A stretch of DNA of 64,000 bases from Hymenopus coronatus (taxonomy: Eukaryota > Arthropoda > Insecta > Mantodea > Hymenopodidae). Location of the stretch: positions 57,400,501-57,464,500 of the forward strand of contig CM060899.1 of the NCBI GenBank assembly GCA_030762935.1, written 5' to 3'. The first letter of the stretch is position 1; each line of letters opens with the position of its first letter. Positions 56,667-64,000 of the stretch are shown here, piece by piece. Under the pieces are notes generated by a model. That model did no database searches. It was not told the origin of the DNA and saw only the letters and a program-made list of their open reading frames with translations. Both the position numbers and the translations under genes were made by a program.

Positions 56667-56699
56667 CTGAAAAAGCAAGAAAATTCAGGTAAAAAATCT

Positions 56700-57512
56700 G
56701 AGGTGTCCCATTCACATGATTTTCTCTACATATCTTTAACAAATTATTGTTAAAATACTTATTCTTCTATCTACTTCATGCTAATCGAGATAAACATTAG
56801 CAGAAATGGTCTTATTACTTAGTTCCTTATAAGAAGGGAAATACACTAGGCTAAACAGACAATCCAATATTTTAAAATGTGTTTGCTATGGGATTAAAAT
56901 CTATTTCTTTGCATGGCCAAGAGTTGACAAGCTCCAGTATAAGAAAGTTTATTTTAAAACTGAAACCAATAACAAGGAATATTTGGAAAATGGTAAACTG
57001 CACAAACAAATGTATAAGATATAAAATTGGGTTTTTTAAGAAGATCTACAGTTTTTTGTGTAGTAAGTATATGTCTATCTCTTATGGTTTATATTTATAC
57101 AAAATTTAGAAAAATGCACTCCCAATAAAGAGGCCACTCTCAGAAAATTCATGATATACATTTTGTCATGTAGATACCCTTAATATAAAACATTTTAGTA
57201 AAAATCGTTAGTCATTTTTGAGAAAACCAACCTTTTCGAAATTTTTTCATGTAAAGGGTAGTTGGGAGTGGGGGGGATTTTCTTGAAAATCTTTGTGTTG
57301 CATCCTTGAAAGATGCAAAACTTAAATATTAAGTTTGGTGTTTAATGGATTTTTGAGCTATGCATGCACACATATTTTTCTAAAAGTGCTTTTTTTGGAA
57401 TCAAGGGGTCCCAAAAGATGTATTTCTGGTGAAATCTTGGTATCGAATTTTTGGGTGCAATACAACACCTTCTCTATACACTATGTACACAGGTCATGTA
57501 GAGAAAGTAAAA
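56700..57512 (+). repeat. REP-A full-length copy next to exon 1
   Basis: gaggtgtcccattcacatga ... acaggtcatgtagagaaagt, about 810 bp. It starts roughly 35 bases upstream of the exon 1 acceptor on the minus strand. Confidence 0.85.
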
Positions 57513-57661
57513 AGAATGGGGAAAACAAGTACCAAAAATGTCAGCACTATGGAAGTAAAATTAACAGAAATGAGCTGGGGCTTTTACCTCCTTAAGCAGA
57601 GATAAAAAGCCCTTTCCCACCAATGTTAAACTTGCTAACTTAATGATCCATATCTAAAACT

Positions 57662-59575
57662 ACAGGGTGGCACACAAAAAATCGGCTCCAAGTACTAGAC
57701 TGTCATTGTCGCTCGCCAACTGTCATCTGCTGCTGCAACTATATTTTATATTGTATGTGCAAAAGCCTTGTGATTTGGTCGAGATGTGTGATGTTAATAT
57801 CTCAGGGAGATGTATCTTCAATAATAAAGAATTGCAATTGTGAAGACGTATATATCTACAGGTTCATTAAAGGAAATGCTGGACATTTTTCCAAAGAAGT
57901 TTCCAGGCATTTCCATTTCAGCAAAGAGCAGTATACAGGATCAGTTACAAACATCTGATGTGTTCCATTCTCTACAGGCACTGTAACACATTACTGTTAA
58001 AAAGCATATTCTTCTATATACTATATAATAAGAGAGTTTAACATTAGCAGAAATTGTCTTAATTGCTTCCTTGTAATTAGAAGGAAAATAAGGGAATACA
58101 CTAGGTTAAAGTGATGGTCAAATTTTTTAAAAGCTTGTTTCCATGTGGTTGAAATCTGTTTCTATGCATGACAGGAGAAAAGTGTGAGAAAAATAAATAT
58201 CTTAAATCTGAAACAAATAACTTCAAATATCTCAGAAATGACCAAATCCAGGAAAAAAAAGTGTACGACATAAATTGCATATTTTAACAAGATCTACATT
58301 ATTTATGCAGTAAGTTTTTTTTCTATCTCTTACAGTTTACCAGTTATGCAAAATTCACCCAGAATAAAGGGTCTTTAGGAGCAATTCCCAGAAAATTCTA
58401 GATATGCATTTTATTTGGCATGTTAATATCTTCAATATACAGTATTTTAATCAAAATCGTTAGAGCCATTTCTGAGAATATCAAAACTTTTGAAATTTTT
58501 TCCATGTAACGGGTAGTTTGGGATTGGGTGATTTTTCTCAAAAGCTTCATGTCGCAAGTCCAAGTTTGGTATTTTACAGACTTTTTGTTTTTGAATTATA
58601 TTCACAGACACACATACACACACAGAGCTTTTTCCAACAATGCTTTTTTTGGATGCGGGGGACCCTAAAATGTATATTTTCGGTGAAATCTTAGTATCAA
58701 ATTTTTGGGTGGAATGCAATACCTTCTCTATACACTAGTACATAGTACGTGTAGAGAAAGTAAAAAGAATGGAGTCCTGTCCATTCATAGATTTGCTGTG
58801 ATTGCGGATATTTGAGTAAAAATTATCCAGAGTCCAAAAAAGTTGACTTGTTAACTGTCCCTGCATGTGAATGTTTCTTGCAAGTCTTGTCAATCTGTTT
58901 TATGTCATGTAGGGATGAACCCTTACAAATTGACATGTATCCAAGAGCTGAAGGACACTAAGACTAAATGCGCGAATTACTGTATGTGACTATGTCAAAC
59001 AACAGAGAATGGAATGTTGGATCCACTGCTGTATTTCATGCTGATGACGCCTGGTTCCATCTGTCTGGACATGTGAATTCCCAAAACACCAAATACTGGT
59101 CAACAATCCCTATGCGATTGAGGAACCTCTTCATGGTGAAAAAATCAGAGTGTGGGGTGTCATGTCAGTAAGTTGAAATGGATCCCATCATCTTTTAAAA
59201 AGTAAACACGTGTGTATATGCGAATCTTTTTGGAATTTTACACATTTGATCCACCATGAATGCATATATGCTGTCTTTAAAACTGGATAGGGGCAAACTA
59301 TTACTCTTCATGCAGGTCAATTTCATGAATTCATGAAAAATTCAAAGCAGAAGGGACTGCAGCAAAGGATTGTAGCCAGACCAAACCATTTGTGGCAGTC
59401 TAAAAAGAAAAGTATATGCACCTAACCCAAAAATAGAAGATTTGAAGGACAATATTTGTGATGAAATTTTGATAATTGATGTGGAAGAGTTGCACAAAGT
59501 ATATACTAAAATGTTAGGGCACATGCAAAAGTGTATTGAAGCACAAGGTTATTCTCAGTGCCACCTAATGTAATG
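57662..59575 (+). pseudogene. HTH/DDE transposase relic split by a REP-A insertion
   Basis: Left part 57662-57955: an acagggtggcacacaaaaaa terminus-like start, then FPKKFPGISISAKSSIQD, resembling the helix-turn-helix of arthropod IS630-like transposases. Right part 58770-59575: YKLTCIQELKDTKTK, HADDAWFHLSGHVNSQNTKY (first or second Asp block), ECGVSCQ, and PKIEDLKDNICDEILIIDVE with YTKMLGHMQKCIEAQGYSQ at the end. The 0.8 kb between the parts is a REP-A copy. Stops and frameshifts occur in both halves. No matching right-hand terminus was found. Confidence 0.8.
57955..58765 (+). repeat. REP-A copy inserted in a transposase gene
   Basis: catctgatgtgttccattct ... acgtgtagagaaagtaaaaa, about 810 bp, separating the helix-turn-helix piece (57662-57955) from the DDE piece (58770-59575) of an IS630-like relic. 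Confidence 0.85.
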
Positions 59576-59889
59576 TAAAAAAAAACATGATCATTCAGTA
59601 AATACAGACTATTTGTTATTTCTTTACTATGTAATTATTACATATTTATCTATTTGTTGTATATGCTCGTGACAGGCAAGAATTCCTGTGCAATTGTCGG
59701 GTGAGATTTCTGTGCTCAAAGCTGGTTCATCAAGTCCCACTTTGTATTTAACATATCAAGACAATTTTACAGAATATACAATGGTTGCAGCATAACTCAT
59801 GGCAACTTTTTGTGACAAACTATTATTGGAGGACATAATGGTACTTTTTGGAGGGAAGACAGGCAGTCCTTTGTGTGTATGTGTGTGTA

Positions 59890-60172
59890 AATGGAGTTTT
59901 ATTTATGGAAGCTCTTTAACTGCTGTGGTTCTCAGCATCCCCTTCTATACTGGGCGTGAAAGACTGCTTAATTTTGCTCAGAGGCCTTTTACCAGGCTTG
60001 AGGTTCTTTTACATGCTGTAATTCAATGACACAGGACCAATGCTTTAATTCTCTTCTGAAGGAAGCCTTGCTAAGGATTTTTACGCCTAAAAAAAACCTT
60101 TGTCCCCCAGTTTGAACATGCGACCTTGGGTATAGGAAGTTAGTATGGTAGCCATTACAACACGGAGGATAA
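59890..60172 (-). mobile_element. SINE-A copy
   Basis: atggagttttatttatggaa, tgggcgtgaaagactgctta, then ggaagccttgctaaggattt and the head (gtagccattacaacacggag in plus orientation). Confidence 0.82.
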
Positions 60173-60479
60173 CTATAACTGCCTGTGTGTATGTGAGGGG
60201 GGGTTGTAAAATGGCACTAAGAGAGCCTATACAAGTTCACAGAGCAATATGAAATAATTTTTATATATTATATGAAATCATGTCTGGTAATCATTATGCT
60301 AGATGGATGTGACCTGTGTTGAGCAGTACTAAACATCAAAATAGCCAATCTTCAAGGAAGAATACCAGAGAATGACACACGGAATTGATAGAAGCTGTTG
60401 AGAATAATGCCTAACCATATCATTTACGAGGTGGGTACGAGAGTTTCGGTGAGATGAAGCTACCACTGATCTGACCTAT

Positions 60480-60690
60480 GAGTGAGCGGACTGATGTGAC
60501 ACATGGCTGGAGGACAACAGTTGATAGATGCTATTGGAGTTAGAAGCAAATGGCATTGAGAAGTGCACCATTGACAGGATTTTGCAGCAAGACTTGCACC
60601 TGCACAAAACTGCAGGCTAAAAGGTAGCTCAGAAAGAGTGGTGCCATTGCTTTAAAAACTGGTTTCATGGAAGGTCAAAATGTCTATGTT
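60480..60690 (+). pseudogene. Possible mariner-like N-terminal relic
   Basis: The plus strand reads LELEANGIEKCTIDRILQQD then LHLHKTAG and, after a stop, KVAQKEW. The pattern resembles the second helix-turn-helix of mariner-like proteins (SVH.IL...L.LHK..ARWVP...EQKEW). It is short and damaged, so this is a tentative call. Confidence 0.4.
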
Positions 60691-60699
60691 AACGGGAAA

Positions 60700-61220
60700 T
60701 ATTTTGAAAAACAATAAAATCATTTAAAATTTTATAATAGTCCTCTGACTTTCTAAAAATGATGTTGCTCATAATTCAGTTAAGAGTTCTGCATGATTTC
60801 AGAATTACAACATTTTTCACAAAAGTTCTATCTGTATTTATGGATGTAAGACTAATTTAAATTACTACACCTTTAAAACTCACTTGCAATGAACTGCTAG
60901 CAAACTTGAAAATGTTATTACTAAAACTGTAATAAAAGCATTTACAATTGCTTCCCCTAAAAATATGGAGATATTCCCAACACATATGAGGAATAAAAGC
61001 TTTATATACACACACTTCTAAATTCTAGGGTGGAGATTAATTAAAGGAACATGTTCTTCCCAAGAACACAAACTGCTACAAGACTTAATTCAATTTTGTG
61101 CAAAATAGAAGCAATACATCTCCAAAACTTAGAAGTATTTGACAAAATGTTTAAAGTTTAATAACCTAAAAGGTGCGAACAGAACCTTAGCTATGACTAA
61201 AATTGTTAGTAGATTAATAA
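60700..61220. other. Intron or upstream sequence, no feature recognised
   Basis: No repeat family match and no convincing minus-strand exon for the missing Sap130 N-terminus. Confidence 0.5.
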
Positions 61221-61224
61221 AAAA

Positions 61225-62265
61225 CTTGATGTTTCATCCACACGACTTTTCTAACCTATTTTGTAACAAATTAATCTTACAAAAAAGCTTATTCTGTCTA
61301 TTTTATGCTAATCAAGATCAACATTAGCAGAGATGGTCTTATTACTTGGTTCATTATTAGTAGAAGGGTACTAACAAATACACTAGACTAAAGTGATAAT
61401 CAAATATTTTACAAGCTGTCACTATACGATTGTCAGTGATTGTCTCTCTGCATAGTCAAGAGTAAAACAAACGAAACACAGATGACTTCTGTTTGAGAAA
61501 AGTATAAGTATTTTAAACTTGAAACCAACAACAAGGAATAGCTCAGAGAGGGTTAGCTCCACAGCTAGAATGTATAGGACACAAGTCATGTGTTTTGACA
61601 AGATTTATTTTTACTTTCTCTACACATACCATGCATTTAGGCAGAGAAGGTTTTGTATTCCACTCAACAATTTGATGTCGAAAAATTTCTCTGGAAATGT
61701 ATGTTTTAAGGTCCACTTAATACAACAACAAAAATAAATAAAAAGAAACATTCTTAGTAAAACATCCAGGTGGACAACATAGCTCAGAAACGAAAAAAAC
61801 TGTTAAATGCTAAATTTGTCTATTTCATATGGTTTACCAGTTATGTAAAAGTCATCCAAAGCACAGTGGAATTCAGAGGCTATTACCAGAAAATTCAAGA
61901 TGTACATTTTATATTCCATGCAAATATCCTTAATATACAGATTTTAATCATAATCATTAAAGCCATTTTTGAGAAAATCAAAAATTTTAAAAATCTTCCA
62001 TGTAAAAGGCAGTTTGTGCAGGAGAATTTTCCTAAACATCTTTGTGTCACATCCTTGTAAGATATTAAACTTAAATACCAAATTTGGTACTTAAATGCCT
62101 TTTCGTTTTTAAGTTATGGTGTCCAAACAAACAACATAGGCCTTTTTCTAATTTTTTTTTTGTACCCAGGGGATTTTAAAGCGTATATTTCTGGTGAAAT
62201 TTCAACATGAGATTTTTGCATGGAATACAATGTACTTACATAGTATGTGTAGAGAAAGTAAAAAA
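61225..62265 (+). repeat. REP-A copy with a second REP-A piece nested inside
   Basis: The outer copy runs from acttgatgtttcatccacac to gtgtagagaaagtaaaaa. Between gacaagatttatt and tctatttcatatggtttacc lies an inverted 3'-terminal REP-A piece (61608-61818) that begins tttactttctctacacatac. The host sequence resumes at the expected point. Confidence 0.82.
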
Positions 62266-62269
62266 CAGT

Positions 62270-63225
62270 TTATTAATATCATCACTGTGAATAAAATTAT
62301 TTTTCAGTTACTTTTTAATTATATCTTTTCATATGGTTTAAAAAACATTGTTTTTTTTTTTTTAAACTATATAAAAACAAGTATCAGTTATGACAATATA
62401 CAACTTCTTAATAATCCTAATTAATGCTGATTTTAAAATTTATGAAATTTTACATACAATAACCAAATTCAATGGAAATGCTATGTGGCATCTTCTATCC
62501 ATCAAAACTAATGAACACTTCACTAACATCCAAATAAACAGTTTATTACATTTCACATATGCACACCACATTTACAACTTAACACAGCTGTTTAGCACAT
62601 ACATATTTCTGCATAAATTATTATATACTTTAACTGTCTTAAAAACAAACAAAATTAAAAGGAAGGGAAAAATGCAGAGCTATCACCAACAAAAAAACCA
62701 CTAACAGTCAATTAAGTATTTACTACACTATCAAATTTCTGTTTTCTGTGACTTAATTACATTCTTTAACAAAAGACAGGAAGTGACATGCAGTTATGTA
62801 AAACAGTAAATGTGTACGGTTGGCTGGTTTTCTCTTTTCCCACTCTAGTTCTTTGAGCACCTTTAAAAATATAAAAGCAAATTTTCTACATAAACCAAAC
62901 TGAGATATTTAAATATATCTATTTATAAATTTAAATAAATTTCAGAAGAAAGAAAGACAAGAAAACAGTGAACAAAATTTTGAAAATGCAGAAAATGTAA
63001 AATAAGAAATTATTGAACAACTTTTCAGTCAAGATGTTTTGTTCACTTCTCAAATGAAAGGTCCCAGGTTTTATTACATACTCAAAGTTTCTTTAATCCT
63101 AGATAGGTAAGTCTTTATTTTTGTTTACCGATATGATTTGTTTACGCATAAACATTTAATAATCTAAGTACCTTTCTGGTAAGGTCATTGCTGTAACTCT
63201 GTGTACCCACAGTATTGAAGAGTTT
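62270..63225. other. AT-rich, no feature recognised
   Basis: Long AT-rich sequence. The open frames here are compositional. No splice-bounded Sap130 exon seen. Confidence 0.5.
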
Positions 63226-63226
63226 A

Positions 63227-63665
63227 TTACTTTCTCTACATGTACTATCTACATAGCGTATAGAGAAGGTATTGTATTCCACCCAAAATACAATGTCTAG
63301 ATTTCAACGGAAATATGTTTTGAGGTCCCCTGAATCAGAAACAATTTTTTAGAAAAAGGTCTATATGTGTGTGTGTGTGGACAGCAAGCACAAAAACGAA
63401 AAGATCATCCAATACCAACATCCAAGGATGCAACAAGGATTTTCAAGAAAATCCCTCCCCCACCCCAAACTACCCTTTACATGGAAAACATTTTTAAAAA
63501 GTTTGTTTTTCTCAAAATTGGCTATTTTGATTAAAATACTACATATTAAAGCTATTTACATCACAAATAAAATGTATATCTTGAATTTTCTGGGAATTGC
63601 TTCTGAAGACCTGTTCATTCTGGATGAATTGTGCATAATTGGTAAACTAATAAAAGCAGTACCTT
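63227..63665 (-). repeat. REP-A inverted, truncated
   Basis: ttactttctctacatgtact, aggtattgtattccacccaa, ...ttttctgggaattgcttctg, ending at about attggtaaactaataaaa. The family 5' part is missing. Confidence 0.8.
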
Positions 63666-63839
63666 ATGCCATTAATAGATCAAAAGAAGCTATAAACAAT
63701 TGTGCATTATTGACATTTAAGGTGTCTTAACCAGTAACACTATCATAATTTATTCTAAAGATGGGAACAATCGTTTTCCGAAATAAAGATAAACATGTTA
63801 GTAAATTTGTTTTCGTAAACTTCCACGGCCAATATTAAA

Positions 63840-63908
63840 ATTATCTTGGTCCAGAGTTTCCGGTGCCTTAAGACGCGGTCTACACCGGAAACTCTGGACC
63901 AAGATAAT
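63840..63908. repeat. Perfect 26-bp hairpin
   Basis: Arms 63840-63865 and 63883-63908 are exact inverted copies (core ggtccagagtttccggtg). The loop is 17 nt. A 13-bp direct repeat, atgttagtaaatt, lies at 63795-63807 and 63907-63919. Confidence 0.9.
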
Positions 63909-64000
63909 GTTAGTAAATTACTTTATCGTGTTTTGTATCTGCTTGAGTGTTAAAAAGATTGGTTATTTTTTAAAAAAATTAATTGCTGCTAAATTTCTGC

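Noticed and set aside
57575..57665. Possible extra Sap130 exon upstream (ending CTTAAGGAG|gtaaaa on the minus strand)
   Set aside because: Phase would fit exon 1, but the peptide is unlike SAP130, the acceptor is poor and it borders transposon sequence.
240..63665. REP-A as a Helitron
   Set aside because: It starts near TC and has a 3' hairpin, but lacks a CTRR 3' terminus, has an inverted actttctctac end pair and shows no A/T insertion rule that I can confirm.
7000..64000. CRISPR arrays, operons, ribosome binding sites
   Set aside because: Repeats are dispersed transposons, coding sequence is spliced, and there is no sign of prokaryotic organisation.

Overview
This is an AT-rich, repeat-dense eukaryotic window with one recognisable host gene. 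Spliced minus-strand exons carry GT..AG boundaries and compatible phases. The gene encodes the arthropod-style homologue of SAP130, a subunit of the Sin3 histone deacetylase corepressor complex. Mariner transposons, Penelope-like retroelements, CR1/Jockey-type LINE tails and tRNA-derived SINEs together suggest an arthropod, most likely an insect with a large repeat-rich genome. The species cannot be named from this window.

Host gene: fourteen internal exons of Sap130 run from 56666 down to 1733. They total 2787 nt, or 929 codons, in one open frame. The first coding exons lie beyond 64000. The last part of the C-terminal coiled-coil domain lies below position 1. Recognition rests on several motifs that occur in the same order in vertebrate SAP130: HVPRG-IAAVA, TIPVAKVLPQ, SHRASP, SPRPSILRK, SPRKKPRKQ and the WK...HYLRY / NQK...GWKVY block.

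Introns: nearly everything else is intronic mobile DNA. From low to high coordinate there are: two terminal copies of an abundant ~0.8-kb repeat (here called REP-A) at 0.2-0.9 kb; SINEs, REP-A and a Penelope-like relic at 2.8-5.9 kb; a LINE reverse transcriptase relic at 6.9-7.6 kb; REP-A composites at 10.5-11.8, 16.6-17.1, 19.1-19.5 and 21.8-24.2 kb; a Tc1/mariner relic at 17.6-18.4 kb; a TTAA-flanked MITE at 20.2 kb; head-to-head LINE tails at 22.6-23.2 kb; TIR elements at 26.0, 27.7 and 35.6 kb; a LINE fragment at 28.1-29.0 kb; a hairpin with a SINE in its loop at 30.4-31.1 kb; a copied piece of exon 2 at 31.5 kb; a near-complete mariner at 39.4-40.8 kb; a TIR element with internal tandem repeats at 42.2-43.4 kb; a Penelope-like inverted repeat with hammerhead-like motifs at 46.9-47.7 kb; a second mariner touching the exon 2 splice donor at 48.2-49.5 kb; LINE tails at 50.7-52.8 kb; a third mariner at 53.5-54.8 kb; and REP-A copies, one inserted into an older transposase gene, at 56.7-62.3 kb. 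A perfect 26-bp hairpin lies at 63.84 kb.

No tRNA or rRNA gene, CRISPR array or second host protein-coding gene was found. Repeat families were joined by reading and aligning by eye. Boundaries given as round numbers are approximate.
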